Positions 35,401 through 50,400 of a stretch of 64,000 bases of DNA are shown here, piece after piece. The DNA comes from Styela clava (taxonomy: Eukaryota > Chordata > Ascidiacea > Stolidobranchia > Styelidae), in contig NC_135250.1 of assembly GCF_964204865.1 (NCBI RefSeq), positions 8,990,001 through 9,054,000 of the forward strand, in the 5' to 3' direction. The notes under the pieces were generated by a model, which ran no database searches, was not told where the DNA came from, and saw nothing but the letters and a program-made list of their open reading frames with translations. The position numbers were made by a program, and so were the translations under genes. The first letter of the stretch is position 1. Each line of letters begins with the position of its first letter.

Positions 35401-38400
35401 ACTACAGATACATCCCAAGCTGAATATTATTTATTATTTTAATGGCATGCCAAAAATTCATTACCTAATGTTTAGTTAGTCCGAAGCAATGCATATGTAT
35501 TATGTGTGGGCAGAGATGGCCATTTCACTATTCTGAATACATTCTGAAATGATTAGATTTTAGTACGGAATATATTCTAGATTAGATCATATTCAACGGT
35601 GACCGTACATTTGAACCCATGTACATTTGAACCCATGCGTATATCCACGGGTTCAATCTATATGCGGGTGCTAAAACCCATGGGTTAGGGTTAGTATGGG
35701 TTTAACTATCCGTGAAACAAAAAAAATTCCATAGGTGCAATAGCATACAGGTGCAATTGTCATGGGTTCAAATGTACGTGGGTTCAAATGTAATGGAACC
35801 ATATTCAACAGAGAAATATACAGAGACAGACACCATTGTATATTCATTGAAATAAACATTGTTTAGATTGATTTTTCATTTTTTACTCTGTCGTTTCTGC
35901 CCAATCATCAGTTTCTTTAAATAAATTTTAGTTGAATAAAATTTTTGTTAAATAAAATTTTCGTTAAATAAACGTCAACTGCTGGGCATTGTACCTAATT
36001 AAACAGGGCGAACCAAATTAGTAGAAGGCTCAGGGGGTTTTAAATTCGATCTCAAATTTTTTGATTGATATCATAGTTAACGATTGGCTTTTATCTTTTT
36101 ATCCCTTTATCTTTTTTTATCAAGACCAAATTAAAAGAAATCTTGCTATTTAAAGCTGCACTTTTGGCCTTAAAGTACTGTACTTAATTGTTACCAACTT
36201 TAATTAGTTCACATTGTGAGTCTTATTGTTAAATAACAATACGTTTTCTCAGGGATGGCAAATGACTGATTATTGTAACAAAGTAAACTTTCCGTTGTGT
36301 GGAGTGAGGCTTTTGTCCACTTCAGTGCTCTTGAACGAGTCGAGCGTCGTCATTATTAACTACTGCTTCATTGTGTGTCTCCCGCAAGGCAACGAGTACT
36401 TGATATTGGCAAATAAAAACAATAGCTAAAAAAAATTTTTAATTACGGTAATCATGGTCCGAAGATATATATCATACTTCAAAAACAATTCATCCATGAT
36501 CTATCTCATTTAGAGGCAGTTGAAGAATGCCAATTATCGCTTTGAGATGTAATTTTGCGGCAACGTCTTGCAGCTCTTCTGATTTGCTTTAATTAGAAAT
36601 TGGCACCGGATCAAAGTTTAACAAAATGTTCAATTACTATTTACGGTACTATAATATTTTGTAATATCATAAGATTTTTCAGTCATTTTATGACATTGCT
36701 GATAGGTTTTCCTAAATAAAATGAGTAGTTTCACCTGAAATATTTGCTACTTTTTGTATAGAATAAATGGCTTATATTGAATGTTCGTTTCAAAACTGTG
36801 CTTTCAAAAAGAGTAACAAATATCAGTAGAGCATCGACCCTTAATAATGCAACAGTCATGTTTTTGATCCCAATTGCATGGAACTTGAAGTGCAACTTGA
36901 ATAATGAGTCAAACACAGTGCCCATAAAGAAACAAGATTCAATGACATATTGACTATAGAATCAGATATGGAATAAAACTGATATTAATCATAGAATGAT
37001 AACATTGCTGGTTCCCGTAGATGGCTTTCTTGCACAAGTCATCAATAGGTGAACTCAAGATTTTCGTAATTTTACTGCCAAATTGATAATAAACCCGAAA
37101 AATTTCTAGTAAATAATATTAAGGTGATGAAATCTGATGCTTTGAACAGTTCCTTCTAATCATATCACACACTATTTATTATTAAAGTAGATATTTTAGA
37201 GTTTTGAAGTCATGCTAATTTTCAGATTAAGGAATCTTATTTGTGTTTGGCAAATTTAATATATGAAAATTTCGGAGCATGATATTATTTTTGAAAATAA
37301 GTTTTTTTTGCTCGGTTAACAAGTTTCTACTGGAAGCATGCCTTTTTGAAAAAGTCAGGAAACATGCTTTCTTTGAAGATTATTGAAATCATAAATTAGG
37401 TCGTTATGTGGTACTGCTATTAATAAATTATGCTTCGGGGCACTTCATTTCATCTTATTTAACAATATTTCTATTTGACTTTATTACTAGATCATATCAG
37501 TGCTTTTAATTAGGTTTATTGACTTTTGAGTTGAATGCCCTTGGTGTGCCGTAAACGAAAAAGTATTTACACAGAAAATAAAATCTCTTTGGAATATCAT
37601 TTGTGGAAAATTAAAATTTATCTCGACCAAGCATGAAACATGTATGAATTAAGTATTTTAGGCTCAATCTATGATCATTTCATACTTGATTTAATATATA
37701 GGTTACCTAAAAGCAATGTACAGTAGGGCGATTCTGTCAACATGGGGATGTTGTGTAATAAATATCTCTCGATTAATGATCTACTTAGGTTAATAAAGTC
37801 AACAAATATGTTTTAACTTATCACAAATTTGTATCATGAAATATACGAAACTGAAGTATCGATTTTAAAAAGTGTCAACTACTGATACAGATTGTGTGTT
37901 TTAGGTCCCACCATTTTGGTCTTTGGACTTATCTGTACTGTTTATTTGTGATATTGAGTATTATACCTGAACATGATTTATGATAGTATTTTATTAGCTG
38001 TACGTGCCCTTAGACATGTGATTAACCTATTTCTATCCCAAATGATTAGAAATTTATCGAGGACCACAATTTTTTCAATTTTCAGCTGTTATATAATGTT
38101 AAGTAAGTAAACAGTACAATGATCTTTCGTCATTTTTTGTTTGCCCTCATAACCTCCAATAGAGGCCAACTTGGTCTGGATTATGTCTTTGCTAGACTAA
38201 AATGTATTTTATCTCTTGAAGTGGTTTTCTATCCTTTTACCATAATCCTTTTCTTTAAAGAATTACTGGCAATACTCACAAATCACATTTAGCAGTATTT
38301 TCAATAAATTTTCACTAATGGATTTGAAGCACTATTCCTTTGCTCCACTTCCAGACACTATTATTGTTTAAAAATATTTAGTCCTTGACTATATCATTAT

Positions 38401-41400
38401 TCCTCACACAGTTGGCATTTTTTCTATGAATTTTGGAAGAAGTTAGTGACTAATGATCAAATTTTATACTCGGATTGAAATTTCATTTACAAAATGACAG
38501 TCAATTCCTATTGTTCGAATCACAATTAATATGATGTTAAAATATAAAAACTGACTGGTATCATGATTTTATCCTAATGGATTGAATATACATGTTGAAA
38601 ATGTTATTTTTAAATCCAATACCATTTCCATATACCAACATATTACATATAGTATCATTGTGCTACATTCATTTTTAATTTTCTACATTCTTGTCTCATT
38701 CAATGAAGATCAATATGAAAATTAATCAAGAAACATGAGGCGTTTTCTCCATTGCTATAGAAAACTTTGTTTTGTCTAAAACTTTATTTGTTGAGAATTC
38801 TCAAATGTAGACTGTTTGTTGGGTTTTCACGCCACCAACTAAAACTGATACTAATGTGAAATAATCGTGTGGGGAACCAGGACTGTATCTTAAGAATTCT
38901 GGGGTAGGGTATCAAATCAGATACATGGATGTGTCTGATAAGTAAACCACCCTGGAACAACCTAGCAATCATTTCACACACAATTAGATCCCACTATTTG
39001 AACCTTCATTCTGCTCATATGGCTCTGCCCAGTGCAGCAATAGAAATTCTGATTCCAATATCAAAAGGGATAATTCGGTGATTTTGAGGGTTTTTATTTT
39101 TTCATTTTTAGCATTTGACAACCTTTGCTGTGGAGAGAAAAGATGGATTATTGACAGCTGATGATGGAATAAGAAAACTTAAGTTGCTTGATGCTCGAGG
39201 CAAAATCTGGGCTCAGGAGGCTTTGATGCAAGTTGACGGGAAGGCTGTCAAACTATTCGATCAACAGTCTCAAGTATGTTTAAAAGTTATGTTTACGTTC
39301 GCCCCCTAGGTGAATAATAATAACAATTCTGTACCAGTGTTTTTATTGTTAACACTCATATTAATAATAATGTATTAGGTACATTATGAAGCAGAATTTG
39401 AGGTGGTTGCCCGTTAACCAATTTATCCTTTTTACATTTTTTAATTTGATATCGAAGTAAGAAGGATTTAGCTAAGACATTGTAACATTTACTACAGTGC
39501 AACAGTCTTCATCATTAATGAAATAATCTAATCATTAGGGCAAGCAAACCTTTTTGATGAATAGTTATGGGATCCAGAAACAGGATATCTAAATACTGAT
39601 CAAACAAAAAATACTTTCATTTTAAAACCACACCATTCACATCAAACGGAAAAATATAAGGTAGACTGGTGATTTGATTTATTGGACAAATCTAATATAG
39701 CTGAGCATTATCTGTAGATGTCCAATGCTATTAATTTTTATTTTTGGTTGATTCGTTAATATAACATATAATAATATTAACGTTAATAATAAACCAAATT
39801 GATGGATTTGCTACAGAAATAGCAAAGTTCAATAAAAAGAAGAGGTATTTGTTGACAATTTTCGGTACTCCTGAAGTATGCGCACCAAGATGTCGCATAA
39901 CCTGAACCCTAACCTGGTACACAACCTGAGTTCAGGTTGTGCGCCATCTTGGTGCGCATACTTCAGGAGGTCCCAATTTTTTTTAATATGTCTGAAAGGG
40001 CCAGTTTTTAAAGGAATTTGATCAAATCAATGTTGCATGCACTTACTCCAGAGGTGACGAACCTGCGACCCGCCAAAGAATTTTGTGCGGCCCGCGAAGC
40101 ATTCAGACGATATAGTGTATGTTCGGCTTGAAGTCATAAACCTTCAGAGACTGTACATAGGCTATAAAATGGGAGCGTCAGTATTACCTATATTACTGAC
40201 AACGAAATTTTGTTTTGTTGGATCAACAATGTATCAAAATAACCAATGTCTTAGTCTAGTTACGTTGGCTTATCGACAAACGCATAGGGGGATTAGGGGA
40301 GGAGGAGTAACCTCACTTTGCGAAAATCTAATGTTTCGGCGCACAATACACAGGACATCTGAAAGTGATAAAAAGTTTATAACTTCAGCTCAATGATTAA
40401 AATAATGGTGGATCTTGAATAAATGCCTACATTTTAAAAATCAGTTAATCGGTACAGGATGTATTCGTTTATATAACTTCTGTATCCGGAGGCTTGCGAA
40501 ATACGGCTCTTTTGTACGAAGCCCTCGTCACTAATGTGAAATTCGTTGACGACAAATCTGAGTCTATTTAAAATGTTCTGCTTTAAATTAATTCAATCGT
40601 GTGGTAATGTAACCTGCGGTTGCGTCGACAAAATATAAACATTACTATAAAATATCACGACCATGCAAAGTGTTCTAGACAGCCCGATAATATTTAGTTT
40701 TGATTCGTATTCTTGCGATGTTGAGAATTAAAAGAATTTGATGTGTTCTTGCAACAGTGACTCCGCTTTATAATAATACTACCACCCAAGAATATTTTCG
40801 AGATATCAACGTTAGAAAAATCCCTAGGTCTGCGATAAATTATTAAACTCTATAACTTACTAGTACAATATAAATTTATGGTACAGTGATATCTCGGTAG
40901 TCGACAAAAACATTCGAGTCGAGAATGCTTCGTTTTTCGAACGGAAATTCGGATCTCCAACAGTCGAGCGGAGCGCGTGGCCGAGTGAGATGACAAGTCA
41001 AGACTGACGGACGAAAATCTTGGTTTAGAGATTGGCAGTTTAGAGATTCCAAATTGTCATTTCTTCCTAATATAAAGCGCTTAGTAAAGCAAAAAACTTT
41101 CCGAAAATTGCACTAAGCAAAACCTGAATTGAATGTTCTATTTTTATTTTATACTGCAATATATCACTAGATAACTTCATCTTTATAGATGCTGTTGTTC
41201 GTTTTTGTTAATGAAAATTAATAGGCATCATACTGTATTATGACTAAAAAGTTGTGCGGCCCGCTTACTCGGTGGTGACTGATAAAATGGCCCGCGAGAG
41301 CAAATGGGTTCGTCACCCCTGACTTACTCAGATGTAAATGAGATTCTTTTTGACAACTTGATTCTTTATGACAACTGGTTTCACTTTATATTAGCGATTT

Positions 41401-44400
41401 CTTGTTGAAATAGCCTATTACAGTCAATAACAGTTATAAGATCAAGAGCAAGAAACATTAAAATTTATTGTTTAATTATATTTACTATGTGATAATTTTA
41501 TTATTAATCTAAGAAACCATAAATCTGCAAACACATAAAGTTTCATGTCTGCTTCCGCAAAACCCATTAATCAAGGATAAAGTGAGCGAAACTAATAATT
41601 TGTTCTATTATACTGTCAAGGTGGTAAACTAATTTTTTAAAACAAAGCCTTAATTCAAGTCTTTTGTGTGTATTTCTGTTTGCTTATTTCATTCTTCTAA
41701 TTTCGTAAATATGTTTGAGAATGGAGCTGTAAATGAACAAATACATAGTACTGTGTCGTGGGTTAGTAAATGTGTCTTGCAATTACTTACCGTAGGTAAT
41801 ATAATTTGTTGAAATCAAATATGAAAAACTCTTAAGAGGTGGGAGTCGGATTTAAAATTTTGGATTTCCTAGATTCTGACTCTGGAATTCCCAACTTAAA
41901 TGGTGAAAATCAAAGTCAAAATTTCTGACCAACACTAAAGCATCTAGTTGACTAAAGACTTTATAGCAGACAATAAAAGAAGGTTTCAATAGCTCAAAGT
42001 TCTTCCTATCAGACTTTCAGATGTTTTTTTTTTCAGAGTTTATAACTGGAATCGGAGTCAAAATTACACTCAATTTGAAATCTGGGGCTTGTGTCGGAGT
42101 TGTTTTTCAAATGGCCTGGAGTTTTGAGTCTGAGGGTGTAGTGAATTGTTCTCGACACACGCACATGTCACTAACTGAATTCTTTGCTGCAAAATGCTCT
42201 TATTACAATTATCTTTTAATTCTAATCCAGTGACACTTTTTTTTCTGTTTTTCAGGATGAACTAGAACATTTTCCTCTCAATTCGATACAACACGTTCAA
42301 GCAATCACCTATGGAGCAGAACCATATGCTGTCTTAGCATTGATTGTGAAAGATATAGACCAGAAAATTCCAGACATGCATCTTTTTCACTGCCCTAATG
42401 TTCCAGTAAGAATTGTCTTATTATATGGCTCACTTGATATTGAAAATTTGGGGTCTTTACGCTGGAGTGCTTTGGGTTCTTCTCTCAATTGAACTTAGGA
42501 ATGTCACTCGATTGTAATGGAAATATGTAGTTTCAAGTCCTACTAAAATGATGTCTAATTGGGAATATCAGATATAAAACTTCATATTACCATAATAATA
42601 AACCATAATAAAGCTTTAATAATAAGTAGCATCACCTGCTATCTTCTGACATCTCTGTGCGAAGTTTTTCAATTCTCTTGTCAATATTTTTTTCTCATTA
42701 GTTGAAGGCTCTCAAGAAAAATTGTTAAAAAAAACTTTGAAATAATGCCTAAAAAATGCCTAATTAGTTTTTCGAGTAGTCTGCACACAAGCAGCAAGTT
42801 ATCCATTGGTTTAATTTAATAAAAAAAACTTGAATTTAGTTTGTGATGCAACCGGTTCCATTTCAGAATCTTTGATTCTCTAACCAAAGTCAAACTATAA
42901 TTTTTTCTACTATTTCTTCTCTAGCCTGACATTGTCGTATCTGATATTGAGAGTGCCCTCGCTGATTGTAAGGACAAAAAGGGAAGAAAAATTCGTCCTG
43001 AGACTTTAAAACGAGCTCGCGAAAGAGTCGAAGCTTCAGTCATTCCGCCACCACCTTTGAATCCACCTCCCGCTCCTCCCATGAAAGAAGGAAATGTCAG
43101 AGAAAGAATACAGTCATGGGATAACATCGGCCACAGTATGTTGTTCTATGTTATGAGTTGTCTGATTCTATAGTAGAATTATCATTTAATTGTGCATTGT
43201 ATATATAATGTTACGTAGCATGAATGGCCAGGACCCAGGACCACACTCAGTGCATATTCTTTCTGTAATACGGGTCATCACGACACATCGAAAGCAAAAT
43301 TGACTTTATTAACATACAATACATTATATCCACATTCTTCAATGTGCTACATTAGCTTGTTTTGTACATGAATGATCATAACGAGACTGAATGTCTAGTA
43401 TCATCAACAGTCCAGCACCAGCTCCTGTCTATATATAAATTCTGACAGATTGGTTCGGTTTTGTTTTTCGTCAAAATCAATATGCAGGCAGATAAAAATT
43501 ATGTACAAATTGAATATTATAAGCGACACGTCCTAAATTATTTTGCGACGTACTAGTTACGCGACACAATTTGGGGTGCACTGTTTTAAACAACTGGCAA
43601 CTATGTTATTTATGTCATAAATATTTTTTACAACAAATAATTAATCGGGTATTACGGAATTAATTCGCATAAACAGTTGAGTAGCATGTCCCTAACTACT
43701 GCCTTTTTATCTCTGCCTATGATGTGTTATAGTGGATTCATATGCACCCACTGCAAGATAGGCTACTATAGAAAGAATCAAAATAGCTATATTGTTCCCT
43801 CAGACGAAATCCCCATTGCAGATGAATTATTCATTGCCAAGCTGAAATGAAAATCTGTTTTTTACAGTTAATGATATCACAAATCCAGGACCAGATTACA
43901 ATGCAGAGGAATCATCTGAAACTATCCTGCAGAGAGTCAATCGAGACGTTGTGAGTAATTAATTGGTCTTATATATCCATGAATTATTAAAAAACATGTT
44001 TTTGTACAAGAAAATCTACTTACTGTCTGAAATGGGATAAATTAAAATCGTAAGAATTTGTCTGTTATCACGACAGTGAGGTCTACAAGACTAAGGTTGA
44101 AAGAACCTGAAAATTATCCGTAGTATTCGTGATTTCTTATAATTATAGTTTATCGTCAATATCAATCTGTTCTTAATTTTTTTAAATATGCATGTAAAAA
44201 ATGATAGGTTAGTTCAGTAAAAAAAATCACATGCAAATTTGTCAAAATCCATTTCGCTGGGCAAGGCAGGTGCGGGGAACTAAATCTGGTTATTGAGCGG
44301 TAACAACGGAGGTGTTCATTGCAGCATAAATAAAATTATAATGTTCCCAATAAAGCTAAAATAAAAAAATTGTAGGAATAAGTGTTTTTGAAAATTGAAC

Positions 44401-47400
44401 TTATTCAAATTTATACTTCAATATCAGTTAAATGCAAAATAGTAAGATGTATATACTGAATTCCGTATTCAGATATTTTTTTCAAAAGCGTCCCATAATA
44501 GTAAATTATTTAATTCACTCCGTCCACATCTTATTACCTACCGGTAATTAAAATTTTTATAATATCCTCAGACATAATCATAGATGAATAACTAACTGTT
44601 CAACAGTGGAGTGTGTTATGTGTCAAAAATCTATTTTCGAATTTTAAAAATTTTTGATAAGACAGACAACCTGCTTAATATCATTTCTTGTTATTATGAT
44701 GATGTGATAAGATTACTGTGTCGGTTTTAAAATTATCCAGATAAATTTTGAGTTTGAAAAAATTCCAACATTTTGACGAATTATAACTAGCTTTGTTGAC
44801 AATACAAAGCAGAATTAGGTCTAATCTCAACACAACAATAATTTTAGTAATGAAATGTACTATTACTTTCATTTTTTATATAATATATCGCTTTATGGAT
44901 TTAAATATATTATATATAATATAATTGAAAATAGTGGGCTTCAAAAAATTAATTTAATTAACATTGGTGAAGTAGTTCATTAAAAAGTTGGGTTATTAAA
45001 AGTCCCCTTTTTAATTAAATTTTCTACTCTTTCACAAGATTCAATACATTATAAATTATAATATACACTTAATACATTATCTTTACCATATTTACGAAAT
45101 ATGACTATTGACTATAACTGAATAGAATAGTATAGATAGAATTGCAATCTCTCCAAATATGTTCAGCTTTCATTACTGAAAACTTTTTTCCAATTTTTTA
45201 AGCAAATCCTGAATCACACACTTGACGATGTCGAACTGTTTGTCGCAAAATTACAGAAGTCTGCACAAGCTTTAAAAGAGCTTCATTACAGAAAGGGAAA
45301 CAAAAAGTATGTCGCTGTTTTAATATAATTTAAAAAATTTCAGGATTTATTATTTAAAAAGATTTTTGCAAGTTATTCGAATATAAATAATACCAATATA
45401 CCATTTAGTATAAAATCGCCTTGAAATATGTTATTCTCCATTGAGTGGATAAGATGTGCTGGCAGTTACCTTATTGATCCTATCTAGATTGTGGTCTCCA
45501 ATGTGAGCTCTCAAGTTTATCTGTACTTACATAGTGTGTGTACCAGGTTAGGGCATAACTTTATTTCAATTTTCCTTATTTTAGTTCTACTACGAGTTTG
45601 GGGACTGTCTGTGTTAGCCAAGTGAATATACTCCCTGCCCATAGGTTTCAGTCACTTTACACAACTTGATAAAGTAAAGTAGGCGAACAAAATTAGTTAC
45701 CTCCATAATGATACCCACAATCTTTATTAAATTGTATGAAACTGATTACTTCTGACCAGTGAATTTTTTTCAAATTCAGTGGGACCCTTTCAAAACGAGT
45801 CTATGTGCAATGAAGAATTCTGGAGACACATGATAAAAATGAATCTCTAAAAATAATCCATTATTAATGTAACAGAACTCACCCTGCAAGTGAATGCTAA
45901 TAAACTAGGAATCTACTGAACCTAAATTCCAGTGTTTTAATACTGTTAAGTATTGTGCCCACACTGCCCGACAGCATGGTTTACATTTTATGACGACGAT
46001 AAAACATGTCCATTATCAGTCCATGTTTTATATGTATCATAGTTGTGTACCTTATGTACATACCGAGCCTAACTCCAATAGTGTAAGCATTGTATGTTTC
46101 TTATTGTAGAAAAGTATTTTCATGTCAGTTTTAGTTTGAGTAAAATTGATATTTTCTCTTTGTTCGGACAAATTGTTTCACATTCTTGTTTGCAGATCAA
46201 ACAAATCGAAAAAGAAAATGGCAGGAGAGGGAATGTTGACACTACGTTCCAAACTCCCTCCCCATCAAAAGTTCATCGACTGTTTCCGCAAATATAAGCT
46301 GGCTTTTAATTTGCTCGTAAGTGAAACTTATACAATAATCATGTATGGGACATGAATAAATAATGCAATCACACTGGCTATGCTTAAATAACGTTATTGC
46401 TGAATAAACATATAACGTTAGAAACTGGTTTCGATAATTGTTCAAGCGTTGCTACAATTTGAAGATATTCCTGATGGAATAAAAATTGTCTAATTTTGAA
46501 TTAAATTAGTTCTCTCTTAGAATTCAGTTGTTGAAAATGCCTGATTTATTATCAGTACCAGTATGTGTTAGTGAGGAAAATTCACCCAAACTAATTATTA
46601 TATGAATCAAATATGTCAAATGGAAATAGTTTTTTTTAATACTGCATTTGTATTTGAAGTACCGTATTCTGAATTGCTAAATTTACAATTTCAATTTATA
46701 ATATTATAATAATTCAATTCTGAATAAATACTTCATGCAAATATTCTCAAAATTTTTATTGTATTTGGACATCTTTGTCCAATGTGAATTGTGCTCATTT
46801 CAACAAAAAAGCAAGAAGTGATTTTTTTTTCAAAAAACAAAATAAAATCTTCTATAATTTGCGAATATTAGAATACATATAAATCCTTATTTCACTTTCC
46901 AAATTATAACACTGAATTTCTAATAATCTTAAACATATTTATATTTCAGGCAAAGCTCAAAGCTCACATTCAAAATCCAAATGCTATCGAAATAATCCAT
47001 TTTCTATTCTCTCCTCTTCAAATGTGTATTCAAGCCTGCGGCGGATATGACATCCCCAGGTCTGTTGAAAGTCCGCTCCTAACAAAGGACGGCATCGATC
47101 TTCTTCATAATTGTCTTACAACACAGGAAGCCGAAGTCTGGAGAAATCTCGGAGATTTTTGGACAAAATCAAGGTATATTTTTGGATTGATTGTAGAAAC
47201 AAAAAGTAGCATTCTAGCGGTTCCATCTATTTTCATGTGCTAAAAATTTGAAATTGATTATCCAGTAGTGTGATTTTTTTTATCACAAATATGTGCCATT
47301 TCTTGTTCAATAACATTGTTTTATCGCACAGCTTCAAAAAAAACATGATGAATATTAAAAATAGAGCAATTCTCACTCCCCCGCTCATGGATTTTAAAAA

Positions 47401-50400
47401 CCAATCAAAATACATTTTTTTAAATTTCTGATTTTTCAAAAAAAAAACATGATGAATATCAAAAATAGAGCAGTTTTCACTCTCCTGCTCATGGAATTTA
47501 AAAAACAATCAAAATGCATTTTTTTTTAATCTTTGATTTTTCAACGAAATTTTCTCATCATATATATGTATAGTGACTCAAATATGACTGAATGATCGTG
47601 TTCAGAATTCGTTTAGTTTGGTCCATCTACGGTAATAACATTTATATTGTCCATTGTGAAAAATATATTGGATTCTATATTTAGGTATTAATTTATGTTT
47701 CTGAAGAGGTTTTAATTTGATATTGTAACTGGTGAAATGGAAGGAATGACATTATGTAGTGTAGTTTCATGTTTCACAATGTAAAATTCCATTATCCCTC
47801 CTGACCTATGTTTTGAGATTAAGTAATTCATTAATAATTTATGATGTTTTTTATGAACAAGGAAACTGGTTTAATCCTGGTGAATTTTTGCAGAGTCATC
47901 TTTTAAATCAATTTTTTTTATATGACATGCAGTTGCTTTGAAGCTTCTATGTGCCACAACTGAAACACTGACACTGATACGCGAGAAGCTGTATTATTGT
48001 TTATTTTTAAATAATGTTAAAATGTTATTGTGTAATTCAACATATTCTAAATTTTTGTCATTTCGTCATGCGTGGTCACCCTTGTTATCTACTCTATTAT
48101 ATTTGGTTAAGTCTATATAAATCAACATTTCAACCTTATACCGACCGGTCTATTTAAACATTTGTGAAAATCCCCGATATCGTGTGACCCTATAAACAAA
48201 TACATGATGCAATTATCTTGAAGGTAAATCTTTGAAATTATATACTAGTATTGTAGCTTATTGAGTAGTCAACATATTCAGAATTTTTAGAATGTAAATA
48301 CAGGTGGATAAATAGCTATTGTAAAGGAATGTATGTATACACTTAACTAAAAGTTCTATTTCTCAAAGCAATATTTTTTAGCTTCTGAACATATTGAGTA
48401 AAATTAGGTTAATTTTTATGTTATCCAGATGTCGCTTGCCTGGGTCATATAAATCAATATTGATTAATTGATATATATAATTAGTCAGAAATTGTGACAT
48501 TTCGTACTTTTATGTTCAGAGTTTTGAGTTTTTTGAGAAGTTGGTATAGTTTTCATATGGAGTTAGGGTATAGTTTTTTTCGTCTTAGAATAATTTAGAC
48601 AGTATTAAAATAGACATCGCTGAACGCTAAGCTAACATGCTTTTGGGTTTTGTATATTATCTTTATATCCACTATTTGTCTTATCCTAATGGCATAGTCG
48701 ATTCAACTTATTAATAAGTTTTCTCGAAAAAATTTCAAAATAATGTTATCGGGAATCAGATAATTTGGATTTCCTATTTCAAAATTGCAATCAAATTTGC
48801 TTTTTTGCAGTGAAATCCTCCTCCTGAAAAAATATCATAATCGCCTTTGCGTATAAATAGTTTGTTTTATATTTTAAATTGATAGACAATTTTAGAATAC
48901 AAAGTAATACAGCATACTTGAATCCCAGCTTGGCATTTCTGGTTGGTTTATGTTTTGCATTTGCTTTGTAATATTAGGATTTTCATATTTATTTCAGGGT
49001 AAAGGAAATCTTTTCGAAAGATGATAAGATGACTTAATCAAATGGCATATGACATTCTATAGCCCGATTAACATTCCATCCATGTTGATATAGATTAGTT
49101 AGCTGGTTATTTGTTCTAGATCGGGGGGAAGCAAGGTTTTTGAACCAATGGCCAAAAATTTTGCCCAAATAGACTGGCAGGCCATATAAGTGTGACGTAA
49201 CAAGTGAAAAATATTTACAGTGTTACAAAAGTGGAAAACAAAAAGTCTCACGTCAAAACTAAATTTAATCACAATCTCAACCAATTCCTTGAGCTATTTA
49301 TTAGCTGAAATGTCAAAATTTGGTTTTAGTTTGCTTGTGGCAGTATCAGGCGGGCCAGATTGAATTATCCAGCAGGCCGGATTGGCCCACGGCTGTAGTT
49401 TGCTCATGTCAGTTCTAGATGCATGGACTTACAAGATCCAGCAATTCATAATTATATCACAAAACTAACAAGTTCTCCATATTAATGTTTCAACATCTTT
49501 AAAATTCATTGTGATGTGCTCACAGGAATCGTACAAATTGTCCAATCATATGTTATTGACTCACTTTGATACACAAATACATTTTTTAAAATAGTCCAAA
49601 ATGAATTCCCAAGAAACGACTGTTCGATCATCAAAGTGACATAACCACATATTTACCCTTAATGTAGGAGTCCTCTTTATAGACTATGTCATTATTTGAC
49701 ATGACCTACGACTATTGACACTACTAGCAGGAACTAGAAATTCGTATTTAGAATGCAATGTCACAACTCAAGACAATAGATTATATGCCTGGTGACTTAA
49801 GTGTTAAAATATTTTATTTTCATATTGCTTGCGTAAATAGGTTTAAACATGAATTACACAAAGAATTACATAATCTTATTTTAATACAACCAAATAGCAT
49901 CTTCTTTTTTTATACATAATGTAGGTTAACTTAAAATATGTCAACATCGTGTACGATGGTATAGTATAGTCATAGTCATGGTTTTGGGTTATTATTTATA
50001 AATAACCTAACCTACCTAGTCAAGTAATTTACATTCTTTCATTCCAGGCTTGAGTTTCCAAAAGAACACTACTTCCCTCCATATGTACCGACTTTCAGTT
50101 CTGGTTGGGTTCCACCGCTACTTTCAAATGATCCTGGCAAAGACCATACTGAATTAGCAGCTACCATCGCAGAACAGGCAAGCAGAGTTAATAGAGCAGA
50201 GGAGGCAAGAAGGGTAGGCTTTTATTTTTTATTTTTCCGACTTGAGATAGTTGAAATAATCTATATTAATATTTTAGAATCTGGAATTTCAAAAATATTT
50301 CAAATTTGATCATAATTAACAAAGTGTATATATGGAAAATTCGAAATATAGGAGATAAACAATGATTGGTGTCTTATATTCTAAAGCAGTGGATTTTCAA

